Part shown: piece by piece, positions 33,877-46,400 of the stretch | How the letters are laid out: the number at the start of each line of letters is the position of its first letter | Position numbering within the stretch: the first letter of the stretch is position 1 | NCBI GenBank assembly: GCA_030248215.1 | Contig: JASANG010003173.1 | Coordinates: 1 to 64,000, forward strand | Direction of reading: 5' to 3' | DNA length: 64,000 bases | DNA from: Enoplolaimus lenunculus | Lineage: Eukaryota > Nematoda > Enoplea > Enoplida > Thoracostomopsidae | The notes under the pieces: model-generated | The model's database searches: none | Told to the model about the DNA's origin: nothing | Seen by the model: only the letters and a program-made list of their open reading frames with translations | Position numbers and translations under genes: made by a program

Positions 33877-35605
33877 CCCGCTAGAATTTGTGCTGCAAAT
33901 ATAAAGTTTTTGGTTTGTTTTATAAATTTTAAATTTCAAAACAACTTTTTGAGCTTAAAATTAGTGCAGATTATATATAAACACGCAATTACGCAACATG
34001 AATTGTTGGAAAAAATAATAGCGTTTTTCAAATAATTTTAATTTTATTAACGTTATGTTGCTTTTTTAAGGTCACATGCTTGTTTAATTACGTTGACACT
34101 TAATACAAAAATAGTAAATGTTAAAGGGCAACAGAGCAATAAATTGTTGGTTAGCGTATATTAGCCTTTCATGTATTCAACTGTTGAGCCAGTCTTAAAA
34201 CTAAAATTGAAGTTGGTGTTTTTACTCAGTTTTGACGCAATAATGTACTATTTTTATTAATTTAAACTACCCCTATTGACGTAAGCGAACAAACTACGTA
34301 AGTCAAAGCCTAAACCTTTGCCTAAGGCTTTTACGTAAAGCCTAAGACTTAATCATAAAGTAAGTGTGGGGAAAAGTGTACAAGAGCTGATAAAGAAAAG
34401 CTCACAGAACAACCCCATATGAGAGATAAATAGTTCAAAGAAAAATTTTCGGTATTTGTTGGGCGTGTCATTTGAACTATCATGTGGCGGAACGTAGCAG
34501 AAGTTCAATAAGCATATGTCAGTTAAGCGGCATTACAACTTATTCGTATGCCATTTTAAACGTTTAATGATACTAGTGACCCGAATATGAGTTGGAGGGG
34601 GAAAATAAGAGGGTTTCCGTCTTTATTCGAATCACTACAGTACACTGCTATTAGTCGAAACGATCAGAATTTTAAATTATTTACCGTTTACTGATTTTTG
34701 GTGTGTAGTGTTTAAGGAAGCGGTAGAAGCGCTCATTTAATTTCCTTTACTGATTTTGTCAACTTTTCACTATTTACGTTTAAACAATCACTATACGCTC
34801 TTGCGTTATTATTTAAAACTACAACATTATTACGTAATTCGCAATTAACATGTGATTTCGTATTCGATTCGCTTTTACTGACCAGTTTCAAGTATTAAAT
34901 GGGTGTATAATAACGTACTGAGTCCTGGCGTCCAGAAAACCCTGGTAAAAGTTTTAAAGAAATTTAAGCTCGCTAGCATAAACCCTGGCAAGACCATGGC
35001 TTTTTTGGCCATAGAAATATCCAAAAAAAACTAACACTTGTCACTTGTTGAGGATTTCGGATTATAATATGAAAAGCGATCCACAACAATCGAAAGTCAT
35101 TCGCAATCTATAGCATGCAGCTGTTTCTGCAATTAATGTTAGACTTAATTTTTTTCAACATACAACAGGGTAGCCTGAAGGGGAGGGTGATGCGGCGTTT
35201 ACAATATGAAATTTACCCTTACGACAACATGTGTCATAAGATAGGGTTAACGCGTTTCAAATGCCTTAACGCTGTTTTCTGTTAATTCATCTCTAACGCT
35301 TGTTTTTATCACAGAGCGCTTTGTGATACGCGTTAGGGTAAGATTAATTAATGAATAACACACACTTTTGTGTGCGGTTTGTTAAAATTGTGCTTGTTAA
35401 CCTAGGGCTAACGCAGAGCTAAAAATGTTACCTTTTAGCTAAGTTTTAACATTTTTTACGTCAGAGGGCAATAGTATAAATTCATAAAAAATATTAGTTG
35501 GATGCCGTATTTTGCGACACAACTCTGTTATGATTTCAGCCGGAATTTTTCGGAAATTTTCAGTGGGCAATCCGAGAACGCTCGTTTCGAAATTTTTGAT
35601 GAATT
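33877..35605. other. 3' flank of the lectin gene; repeat fragments
   Basis: 34290-34365 holds degraded AAGCCTAA motifs. 34570-34637 is a short TGACCCG-family MITE piece with both ends (AGTGACCCGAATATGAG, ATTCGAATCACTACAGTAC). No exon supported. Confidence 0.45.
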
Positions 35606-37711
35606 CTATCGTTTCCAATATGCAAAGCATGTTTTACAAACATATCCTGCTCGCCATTCGTGTTCATCTAAACATGTCAAGTCGTTCCAATGGCCAGTTC
35701 GACCTTCGCCGCGTTTTTCTGTCGCCTCGAGTTCAACGCAGTCTTCGTCACTAAAATTTTAAATTTTGAATTTTAATCAAATACAAAATTGAACTCATAA
35801 TTTTAATAAGTAAATTTTGAAACATCTTTTATTCAGTGACGGACATTAGAGTCCAAGTCAATTAGGGCCTGATATTTGATTTTGAGAGGCAGCAGGGTAA
35901 TCCTAGGCACAGTACTATTGATTATACATATGGACATACGTCCAAACGAGTGCAATTGAATAAAAACACATATATTAAAACTGTGAACTTACGGAAAACC
36001 GTTCGGTTCACCCGAGGCCCAGTTTGCATAATCAAAATCAGAGCCGTCGTCGTTGATCCATTCTTTTGTGCGACGCAAATATCGAGTCCCCAACCAAACC
36101 AAACCATCTAAAAATTCAAATTAACTATAGAGCCTGGGTTATACTAATCCTAAGCCTAATCCTAGGTCTAAGCCTAAACCTAAACGTAAGCCTACTTCTA
36201 TATTTAAGCCTTAGCCAAAGCCTAAAATTCCCAGTATTTTATTCCACCAATCTCTTTGTCTCCATGTGGTCAGGCCTCTGAATTAAGAAGGGTGCCAAGA
36301 ATTAAAATAAAAAATTTAAAGTAATGTCTATGCAAAGTAGAAATTAATATTACAAAACGAAAATATAAGCGGATGAATACCAGAAAAGAACCGTATCTTA
36401 AAATACGAGTGTTAAAAAGTAAAAATTAATAGCAGGTTAGCCTAGCCCAACTAGCAATTAGGCGATTTATTCAAGTAGCAAAGTAGAAAGATTGACGTAA
36501 GGTTAATTGATTGTCAGCAGTTCGTCTGAAACGGTATTCATTAAATCTCATTGGTCAATCTGTTTAGAACAGTTTAAGCAAATTGGTCTAAGCCAATTAC
36601 ATACTGGCCCGAATAGTAGTTTGAACTATGACATATATATCGGCACCAATTTATCCGTTCATAAGGTATCGAAGCATGACGTACCCCAGCTACGAACATT
36701 ATCCATAATGAAATCATTTTCTTCTTTACTATGTACCGATGCAAGATATCCTCCTTCATACATGCAGCTGGCTGCAGCCTAAACAGTTTATAAAAATAAC
36801 GCTTTTAAAAATCGGTTAATGCTAAATTGTTGCAAGTATTCGTCAATGTTACTTTAAGGCGCGTAACAGTAGATTAAACGTATTCCTAAGCAGTGGCGGA
36901 TCCACGATCTCAAATCGGGGACCAAAATTTTACACGCAATAAACTTATTTTTGACCCGCACACAAACCACGAACTATTGTCATAAAATTGCTATATAATT
37001 TTTGTCGAGATGCTGTTGGGGGGACACGGCAGGGGTGGGCCCCCCTGGATCCGCCATTGTTCGTAAGCCTAAGCCTAAGCCTAAGCCTAAGCAAAAAATG
37101 TAATCTAGAATCTGAACCTACTCTTTTATGGACCTACCAGAAACCTGAGCGCCCCTTAAAGTAACATGGGCCCAGGTATCGGTATGACAATGTCTGAAAT
37201 GCTTTGTTCTTTACCAAAGCTGAACTGTTCGTAATCTGGTTTATTTGTCAACTATTTTCGAAGCTTTTATATTGTAATGAAATTGACCAAGGTTTATTAA
37301 TATTTCAATTCAAAATGTTAAGTTCCAAGATCGCAACAACTGCATCAATCAACGCCTTGGCTTAACGCGACTCATAAGCCTAAACCTAAGCCTAAACCGA
37401 AGGATTTCAACTTCTATAACACCCTTATTTTACTACTGCCTTCCTGTGGACAGGTTACTCTAACAAACATGGGCCAAAATAAGCATTACTTGAGGTTGAG
37501 ATATCTTATTTTCTTTGAAGAATTTATAGCAACAGTCGCTTCCAGTTCGTTGAATCCAGCCCTCTTGACACCACGATCCCCACATCGTTGGCGGATCTGG
37601 AATAAATTTGCACTTGGAACAAATTTCAATATTCGTTACCTACAGAAAAAATTTTATATAAACACCTGCTATTAAGCATTATTTTTCCTTATTACAGCAT
37701 AGTTTATTTGC

Positions 37712-37766
<55 letters not shown>

Positions 37767-40059
37767 TATTCTGTTTCCTTGTAATAAGCTATTATTCGAG
37801 TTTTTCCTCGCTTTCTAACCTTTAGTGAAGTCAAGTAGCGTAACATCATGTGCTATAACCAGTTTTAATGAACAAAAAAATTTGACTTTGAAGACGAATT
37901 GACGTTGTTTTATGTCAATTTCTAAGAACGAAGAGAATGCAAATAATTATTCGTGACAAGAAAACTACCAATTTAGAACGAGATGAAAACGAATGTGCAA
38001 TCCGCCGAATTGGACGCAGTTTGCTGAGATGAGTCGAACGGTGTTTAAATTTTTCGCAATCAGTCGTGTGGTAAACGTTACTGATAATACTTAAAATTCA
38101 CAAAAAAGTTATTTCAACGGTTTTATCTCTGCATTTTTAGTTGCGAAAAATTACAGTTAAAAATATTGATTGATTTGTTTAGACAAATATAACTGAGAAT
38201 AATTGCAATATTTACCTGATGTTGTACTATGATCCGGTTGAGCGACGACCTGTAATATAGTGAAATATCATTAGATGATAACAAACTAATGTCCTGATTA
38301 GTGTGCGAGGGTCACCTCCCCAACTCAGTGTGAGATATCTCCCAAGTAATTTCCCCATTATGTTGCGCAATTAGTATTGACTGGATTTATTTCTGTACAA
38401 AACCTTGCTGGCAACACCGAATCGCTGAAAATATCTTCAAAAAAGATTTATTGTTGCGTTTTTTGAAATTATTTTAGTTTACTTTGTTTAAAAAACTTTT
38501 GTATGTAAACCTTTTAACAGTAATGCCTGCAAAACATTGCTGATGTCACAATAATGACTCGAATTTGAAAGGATTGAAGCAAATATTGCTAGATAACAGT
38601 AAGTTTATTTAACAATCAAGCGGCAGCTACAAGTGTAGACAGGTTTCCAAAAATGCCGTGAGCATTAGGGTGTAAAGATTTAGGCTTTTATAAGCATTAA
38701 TCTATTCTTTTCAAAAGTTATTCACGTTTAATTCAATAGATTAATCATGCTACGTTTGAGTCCGTAAACCGGTGCCAATTACGGTTGTCAGTCCGCCACA
38801 TCAGCTCGCAGATACAATATTAAACGGTCAATGCTAGAGCTTTCTATGGCTGTAGCAAAACAAAAATATACTTAATAGAAATTTCCAGCAGGGAATCATA
38901 AAAAAATGATGTTTGTTCTAAGAAAGGAATTTTTCAACTAGAGAAGATGTTATATTTTGCTGGTGTTTATGTTTTTTGGTCACAAGTATTTATCTCGTTC
39001 TCAAATAAAAGTATTTGTTTCATAAATCTTAAAACTGACTTAAAACTTTATAAAAGAGCAAACAATGATCTGTGTTTGTTCTTGTATCAAACGCAAGTCG
39101 AATATAATTCGATTTTTAACTCAACTGGTATAAAATGGTTATGCCCCTGACAGCAAGCGATTGTTCAAGCTCTTAACCAGAAAAGGGAAAACGATAAGTG
39201 TCGCGCAGGTACGATTTTAAAACTGGAGAACAATATAAATTGAACAAAAACGTTTTAAAAAATGCATATTCAGTGGCCGATCCATAGTTTCTCGTTTGAG
39301 ATCTGATATATGACGGCCGAACCCCCTATTGGGACGCTCCGAATGAGTTCTGTGCCACCGTATGAGTACTCTGAATGTAAGCTTGATTTGTTTTCGCCAT
39401 GCTCAAAAATAGTTCAGTATTAAATTGAATAGATATGTACTCGTTTGCGTGTAAACGCGAGAATCGACAGGTTACACACATTTGAACTGAATATTATAAA
39501 ACTTTCGGCGAGTTAAACAAAAGTTTGCAAGCAAGCAAGCATGTAGCCGGACGAATTTTTAAATTAAATTTCTAACCAAAATGATATTGCTAGTTTTTTG
39601 GAGAAGGTCCATGTTGGAATATAACGTATTAATGCACACTATAAAATATACAAGGAAAAAAGTGATAAATCCCAATGCCAACATTTTGTTTTTTGTTAGT
39701 CGCGTTTAAGTATATCTGAGCTTATAAACGTCTTTTCTTGAATATTGCAGCAACTAAAATATTAAACGTGAACTGAGAATGTATCTCGCAAGCTAATGGA
39801 GCTGGAAACCTGATGTCATTTCAAAGTGAGAGAATATGAAATGCCGCAAAAGTTGCTTAAACATAATCATAATCGGATCACATTCCGATTCAAAAATTAG
39901 AGGGGGGGGGGCGATTTTCCAAATTTTGGAAAGTGGGAAACGTGTTCCAAGATCCCGTCTTCTTGCGGCCATAATTTCAAGCATGTTAAGCCGGATCAAA
40001 ACTAAAAACAATACTTGTGACGCGCACAGTACTCCTACAGCTAGTATGATCATTTCCAT
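35606..40059 (-). CDS. Secreted single-domain C-type lectin with EPN motif
   Basis: Six exons in transcript order, all phases consistent: 40015-40059, 38216-38249, 37490-37596, 36685-36778, 35993-36107, 35606-35750, giving 179 residues. Exons 1-2 encode a signal peptide (MEMIILAVGVLCASQVVAQP) and a short linker. The lectin domain spans about residues 36-173: WCQEGWI, CCYKFF, the helix-2 signature ASCMYEGGYLASVHSKEEN, the core WLG (98-100), EPN at 127-129 and WND at 153-155. Expected disulfides are C36-C48 or C49, C67-C170 and C136-C158. EPN with WND is the calcium and mannose-type sugar site in this family, so calcium-dependent binding to mannose-like glycans is likely but inferred. The length suits soluble invertebrate lectins. 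An extra C173 near the end could allow dimerisation. The short exons (34 to 145 bases) make the gene easy to miss. Confidence 0.9.
36130..36240. repeat. Degraded CCTAAG tract in a lectin intron
   Basis: AATCCTAAGCCTAATCCTAG and further variants, without recognisable MITE ends. Confidence 0.6.
36842..37172. mobile_element. CCTAAG MITE split by a second MITE (lectin intron)
   Basis: GTCAATGTTACTTTAAGG at the left and CCCCTTAAAGTAACATGGGCC (21 bases at 37152-37172) at the right, with CCTAAG units inside. 36891-37059 is an insertion in the CCTAAG run. Without it the element is about 162 bases plus one target copy, close to the 197-base full copies. Confidence 0.8.
36891..37059. mobile_element. 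hAT-like MITE nested in the CCTAAG MITE
   Basis: Ends CAGTGGCGGATCCA and TGGATCCGCCATTG. Flanks TTCCTAAG (36883-36890) and TTCGTAAG (37060-37067) agree at 7 of 8, an 8-bp target duplication made from the host MITE's own sequence. It carries a GGGGGG/CCCCCC pair near the right end. Confidence 0.85.
37368..37475. repeat. CCTAAG-MITE right-hand fragment beside lectin exon 3
   Basis: ATAAGCCTAAACCTAAGCC, then a decayed right end ACTCTAACAAACATGGGCC. It ends 15 bases from the exon at 37490. Confidence 0.55.
37712..37766. repeat. (ATT)n microsatellite
   Basis: About 17 uninterrupted ATT units in a lectin intron. Likely length-polymorphic. Confidence 0.97.
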
Positions 40060-40126
40060 TTTCGTTGCAAAATATATATTTAACTGTAATACAGAAAATA
40101 TGCTAAAAATATATATCTATGTACGC

Positions 40127-40292
40127 AGGCCCGTAGCTAGTTCACCTTGCTAGGGTGGGTCTAAAAATTTTTCAGGTGGGGCATCCCAGGGTTATCTTTG
40201 AATTACAAGCAGGGTTTGAAATTTTCTAGGGGGAGGGGGCAAAATATTTTCAGGGGTCGTGACCCCCTTGCCCTCCCTTTGGATACGGGCCC
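40127..40292. repeat. Interspersed element, CCCGTAGCTAG family
   Basis: Begins GGCCCGTAGCTAG and ends GGATACGGGCCCG, which are inverted relatives, with G-rich interior (GGGGGAGGGGGCAAAA, GGGGTCGTGACCCCC). It sits 70 bases upstream of the lectin start codon, so it may limit or supply promoter sequence. Confidence 0.65.
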
Positions 40293-41990
40293 GTTTATTG
40301 GCGCGTCACCCGTCCAGCGTCGTCCGTCATCCCACATCACCGTGCGGTATCGCTCGTTAATTACATACGTACGATACCGTATGGTGACGGTTGAAAACGC
40401 ACAGTGGCGGACGTCGACGAAATGGGCCGCACGACAAATATAGCACCAACTTTACGTGTTAGATACAGGCTCTGCGCTTTAGGCTCAGGTTTGCACTTAG
40501 AATTAGGTTTAGCCATAAGCTTAGGCTTATTCTTAGGCATAAGCTTAGGTTTTGCCAGATCAAGTAAACAACTACAGTTGGTTTTGAAGTATCGAAAAAC
40601 ATTTGTAACCAAAAACCAAAATGTGTACTTGGGGAATAGGAAGAATTATTCGCTTTTGACTTTCTGGGGAAAAGAGTAAAACGCTCATTTGAAAGAGTGC
40701 AGAATAACATGGATTCTTGAGCTCTTGAGCTTAAAAAACAATTTTCGGACGCTACACGTGATTACAATACATTTTCATTGCGTAAAGTATCTTCCCGAAA
40801 AGAAATCCTCGTTGCGCTCCTGACAGTGCCAAAGTAGACAAGGATGGAGACTCCCCCCAGACTCGCGAGCGAAACGAGCGAGAAGCCAGACGCATTTTAA
40901 AACTTTGGCAGTTTTTGTTTTAACCGGTCAGGGTGGTGGCCCCTTTAATGATGGGGGGCCCGAAATAGGGGTATGGGGGATGGCCGCTCCGGCCCTGGTT
41001 ACTGACCATTTATTACAGGTTGATAAGCTACGAACCGATGTATGATTTAAATATTTCATAGTCGTTACAGAATTACGCTGAATGAATAATTTTAAAAATC
41101 TCTATGACATCGTACATTAAATATCGCAGGTTATATATTTTAAACGTTCTTTGTTTTTGGTTTAAAACAAAAGCATCACAAACCAATCATATTTAATAAT
41201 CATCAGAACAAACAACATATGCCGAAATCGAATTTTTTACGAAAATTCTGTTATTTAACAGTGTTCGCGGCTGGATTGGTTTTTTCGGTAACATTCAGTC
41301 GACCCGGAAAACGGTTTCTCCGTATTTTTCCTGAATAAATCGAAAAAGCAGAAAAAATGAAAAACATAACGAACACTAAATTTGGTACTAGAATTATACT
41401 AAGAGAATTACTTGCTATAAAATGTGTCATATGTCACCCGACCGCAAACTGGTTGATTTGTAGTTTGTTTTGTCGTTGAGCAGTTTAGTTCGAAACTAAC
41501 GCGTTGTACTGTTGGGAATGTTGGATAGTATAAACAACAGTATCAAAAATCAAAATATGTACTATAGGTAGCAAGCAATCATTTCAATATCAAAGAAGTC
41601 AGTTTCATCATCAAGAACACGCAGTGAGTAGAATTAGGCCTTTTTCAGGGACAACAGAAATAACATCGGCACCCAAATCAACTTCAGCACGGCTACAGTG
41701 AACACAAACAGCAAAAACATTTTTGTATATGTAATCAAACAGGTCTTACAAATTCTAGTTAAATGAGCGCAACTAAACCTTATAAGCGAAACTCCGTCCG
41801 GATATGAGGCGTGAGGAATTCCAACTACTTAGAATAGATATTAAGATTATCAGCCCGAGGGTATGTTTAATATTGCCGTAAGGCTGATATTTTATGTATA
41901 TATACATAGAGATATATGTATAGATTATATGTAATGTTATGGTCGAATAATCAAACGGTACTTTATTTTTGAAATTATAATTTTACAGAG
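40293..41990. other. No gene recognised; repeat scraps
   Basis: 40325-40390 is an imperfect palindrome (CACCGTGCGGTATCG / CGATACCGTATGGTG). 40460-40560 has reverse CCTAAG motifs. 40860-40920 contains CGAGCGAAACGAGCGAGAAG, a motif found again at 55405-55440. Confidence 0.45.
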
Positions 41991-41991
41991 C

Positions 41992-42375
41992 GACCAATAA
42001 AAGAATATATGTCGTAGCCACGGCACTAATTTAGCAATATGGCCAACTTGGCTAGCCACGACACCAATTATCACAGCGGCTAGCTATCACAGTAAATGGC
42101 TCGTGATTAGTTAAAAATTAACAACTAATGGCATATGGTATATATAACGTGATTGGTTTGTTATTGCGAACTCAATGATTTCTTTAGTGGATTTTTATTC
42201 GCATCAAATTATTTAAGTGTGATTTGATTTTTGTAATGCGCAGCGTTTTGATTTTCTAACCGACGAATCAGTCAGGCGTTGTTGCTACGGTTGCTCGCCA
42301 CTGTGACAATTTGTGCCGTGGTTACCTTTATTGGTCACAGGCTATACTGCTGCCCTAGCTACGACATATATATCA
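41992..42375. mobile_element. MITE with GACCAATAAA...CCACGGCAC inverted ends
   Basis: The left arm GCGACCAATAAAAGAATATA with GTCGTAGCCACGGCAC pairs with the right arm GTGCCGTGGTTACCTTTATT then GGTCAC and CTACGACATATATATC. Several CTAGC/CCACG motifs lie inside. No coding capacity. Confidence 0.65.
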
Positions 42376-42423
42376 TAGAGCAGTAAGAATTCAAGACACT
42401 TTTGTAGTTTCTCTGTTATAGTT

Positions 42424-43212
42424 TGTTTGATTCCCGTTGGGATTTTGACCCCCCGGAAAAATTTCTAGCTTGGTATTTTCACCGTGAAAAAATTACGCTA
42501 AAGCCTGTTTTAGCCATAATTTGACTTCTCCATTACGATTTCGCCCCCGGAAAAATTATTAGCTTGGCATTTTCCGCGGAAGAATTCAACTGGCAGTGTT
42601 TGCTTAATTTTCCCACGTAGGGAATTGGCCACCCCTCCAAAATACTAATTTGCCGTATGTAAACGAACAGTAAGAGTAACAGAAACAGATAGTGATCAAA
42701 ATAAGAGAAACGGAAAACGGATATTGAAGTATAAAGTTTCAAAGATGTTTTATTTGTTTGCCAATATCTGTAATGAAAAATTGCAAGAGATATACGATGT
42801 TTATATCTAATTTTGAGCGTAACGGAAACCGATTTTCCATTACTAGATCTAAAGTACACGTGAGAGGCTGAATCTACCGGAATTCCCTTGTTGGCATTTC
42901 AGATATGATTCAGCATAATTCCAAGCTTCGTTGTACATATATCTTCCGAAGCGTATCTTTTTGCTCTGGCGGTAGGGGTGTGCTTTTTATTTGCCCTTAT
43001 GTTGTCTACAAATTTTTGGGAGCAACACACAAGCCAGTTGTCTTTTCGGGGGGGATGAAGGTGCGAGATTTCTATAGGGGAAAAGACAAACTACGACTAA
43101 AACAAGTTTTGATTTTCCCGTTGGGGGGAATACGATGCTAGTATTTTTACCAGGGCAAAATCCAAATCTAGTAATTTTTCCAGAGGGGTCAAACTTCTAT
43201 GGGGCAAAATTA
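42424..43212. repeat. Diverged inverted and direct repeats with CCCCGGAAAAATT motifs
   Basis: CCCCGGAAAAATTTCTAGC (about 42452) and CCCCCGGAAAAATTATTAGC (about 42545) are direct copies. AATCTAGTAATTTTTCCAGA (about 43166) is an inverted relative. 42665-42850 between them resembles the interior of the CAGGGTG MITE at 14026. Probably old nested elements. Confidence 0.5.
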
Positions 43213-43416
43213 AACTATAACACCCCTCCCCCGCAATGGAAAAGATTCCACACTGTCACAACAATTTGGTATTCAGGACGGCTTCCCAAGAACTGTTTCA
43301 TTAATGAAATGCTAATGAAGCTACATTAGAGAAACAAAATAATTTGTAGTTCAGAAATCTGTATTTTGATTTTTTTACACCGATCCCACTGCCCAACTCT
43401 GCTCCGCGTTATTTCT

Positions 43417-46400
43417 TCATACTGCCATCGGTGTGATTGCAGCTGGTTTTAAACATTTCACCAGTCCAACAATTAGTCCAAACGCTGCAACATTTGCAAT
43501 CAAAACTGCGCCAACTACAACGACAGTTTTTGCTGATCGCGTTGAATTGTTTGTTCGTGGCGATACTGTGCTTGAAACTGCATTTAGCGTCGATTTTGTT
43601 GAAGCTTTTGTTGCTTGAGTTGTGGGCTTTTTTGTAGTTGTCGCACGAGTTGTGGTACGCTTTGTTGTTATGGGCGCTGCAGTTGTCGCGGCTGCCGCAG
43701 TAGTTGTCGCTGCTGCTTTTGTTGTCGCAGCTGCCGTGGTTGTTGTTCCGGCTGCTGTTGTAGCCGCACCGGTTGTTGTCGTCGCTGCTCCTGTTGTAGT
43801 CACAGCTGCCGTGGTAGTTGTTGCGGCTGCTGTTGTAGCTGTAACTGTTGTTATTGTTGCCGCTGCTGCTGTTGTAGTTGCAGCTGCCATGGTTGTTGTA
43901 GCTGCTGCTGTTGTAGTCGCAACTGCTGTTGTAGTTGTAACTGCTGCTGTTGTAGTCTCAGGAGCCGTGGTAGTTGTTGCGACTGCTGTTGTAGTCGCAA
44001 CTGCTGTTGTAGTTGTAACTGCTGCTGTTGTAGTCGCAGCTGCCGTGGTTGTTGTTGCGGCTGCTGTTGTGGTCGCAGCTACTGTAGTAGTTGTTGCTGA
44101 TGTTGTTGTAGTTGCAGCTGCCGTGATCGTTGCTGTTGCTGTTGTAGTCGCAGTTGCCGCGGTAGTTGTTGCGGCTGCTGTTGTAGTCGCAACTGCTGTT
44201 GTAGTTGTAACTGCTGCTGTTGTAGTCGCAGCTGCTGTTGTAGTCGCAGCACCCGTAGTAGTTGTTGCTGCTGCTGTTGTAGTCGTGGCTGCCGGGGTGG
44301 TAGTCACGGCTGCCGTTGTAGTCACAGCTGCCGTGGTAGTTGTCGCTGCTGCTGTTGTAGTCGCGGCTGCCGTGGTAGTTGTCGCTGCTGCTGTTGTAGT
44401 CACCGCTGCCGTGGTAGTTGTCGCTGCTGCTGTTGTAGTCGCGGCTGCCGTGGTAGTTGTCGCTGCTGCTGTTGTAGTCGCGGCTGCCGTGGTAGTTGTT
44501 GCGGCTGCTGTTGTAGTCGCAACTGCTGTTGTAGTTGTTACTGCTGCTGTTGTAGTCGCAGCTGCTGTTGTAGTTGTAACTGCTGCTGTTGTAGTCGCAG
44601 CTGCCGTGGTAGTTGTTGCGGCTGCTGTTGTAGTCGCAACTGCTGTTGTAGTTGTCGCTGCTGCTGTTGTAGTCGCAGCTGCTTAGGAGCAAGCGTTGTA
44701 GCCGGGTGTTGTCTGCGGCTGCGCGCTGTTGTCAGTCCTCCGGGTAGCGCGAGCTGCCGTCCGTACACAGCACCCGTAGTAGTTGTAGCTGCTGCTGTTG
44801 TAGTCGTGGCTGCCGGGGTGGTAGTCGCGGCTGCGGCTGTAGTCACAGGGCGCGAGCGCACTGTCGGTCGCCGCGCCGCTAGCGCAACCTGCAACTCCCT
44901 ATAGCGCCCGACCACACCCCACCACCACCCAACCCCCACCCACCCCACCCAACCCCACCCCCAGACAGCTGCCGTGGTAGTTGTCACTGCTCCTGTTGTA
45001 GTCGCGGCCACTGTGGTAGTTTTCACAGCTGCTGTTGTTGTCGCAGCTACCGTGGTAGTTGTTGCGGCTGCTGTTGTAGTCGCAACTGCTGTTGTAGTTG
45101 TAGCTGCTGCTGTTGTAGTCGTGGCTGCCGGGGTGGTAGTCACGGCTGCTGTTGTAGTCGCGGCGGCCGTGGTAGTTGTCGCTGCTGTAGTTGTAGTCGC
45201 GGCTGCCGTGGTAGTTGTTGCGGCTGCTGTTGTAGTCACCGCTGCTGTGGTAGTTGTTGCGGCTGCGGTTGTAGTCGCAACTGTTGTCGTAGTTGTCGCT
45301 GCTGCTGTTGTAGTCGCAACTGCTGTTGTAGTTGTAGCTGCTGCTATTGTAGTCGTGGCTGCCGGGGTGGTAGTCGCGGCTGCGGCTGTAGTCGCAACTG
45401 CTGTTGTAGTTGTCGCTACTGCTGTTGTAGTCGCAGCTGCCGTGGTAGTTATTGCGGCTGCTGTTGTAGTCGCAGCTGCCGTGGTAGTTGTTGCGGCTGC
45501 TGTTGTAGTTAAAGCTGCTGCTGTTGTAGTCGCTGTTGCTGTTGTAGTTCCAGCTGCCGTGGTAGTTGTCGCTGCTGCTGTTGTAGTCGCGGCCGCTGTG
45601 GTAGTTGTCGCAGCTGCTGTTGTTGTCGCAGCTGCCGTGGTAGTTGTTGCGGCTGCTGTTGTAGTTAAAGCTGCTGCTGTTGTAGTCGCAGTTGCCGTTG
45701 CAGTTGTCGCTGCGGCTGTTGTAGTCGCAGCACCCGTAGTAGTGGTAGCTGCTGCTGTTGTAGTCGTGGCTGCCGGGGTAGTAGTCGCGGCTGCTGTTGT
45801 AGTCGCGGCTGCTGTGGTAGTTGTTGCGGCTACTGTTGTAGTCGCAACTGCTGTTGTAGTGGTAGCTGCTGCTGTTGTAGTCGTGGCTGCCGGGGTGGTA
45901 GTCGCGGCTGCTGTTGTAGTCGCAACTGCTGTTGTAGTTGTCGCTGCTGCTGTTGTAGTCGCAGCTGCTGTTGTAGCCGCGGCTGCCGTGGTACTTGTTG
46001 CGGCTGCTGTTGTAGTCGCAACTGCTGTTGTAGTGGTAGCTGCTGCTGTTGTAGTCGTGGCTGCCGGGGTGGTAGTCGCGGCTGCTGTTGTAGTCGCATC
46101 TGCTGTTGTAGTTGTAGATGCTGCTGTTGTAGTCGGAGCTGCAGTGGTAGTTGTTGCGGCTGCTGTTGTAGTCGCAAGCTTATCCTCGCGCGTTTCCGCT
46201 GCCGTGTTCGCCTGCTGTTGTAGTCGCGGCCGCTAGTGGTAGTCGCGCGCTGCTGTTGTTGTAGTCGCGGCTGCCGTGGTAGTTGTTGCGGCTACTGTTG
46301 TAGTCGCAACTGCCCCCCCGCCCCTGTTGTAGTGGTAGCTGCTGCTGTTGTAGTCGTGGCTGCCGGGGTGGTAGACGCGGCTGCTGTTGTAGTCGCAACT

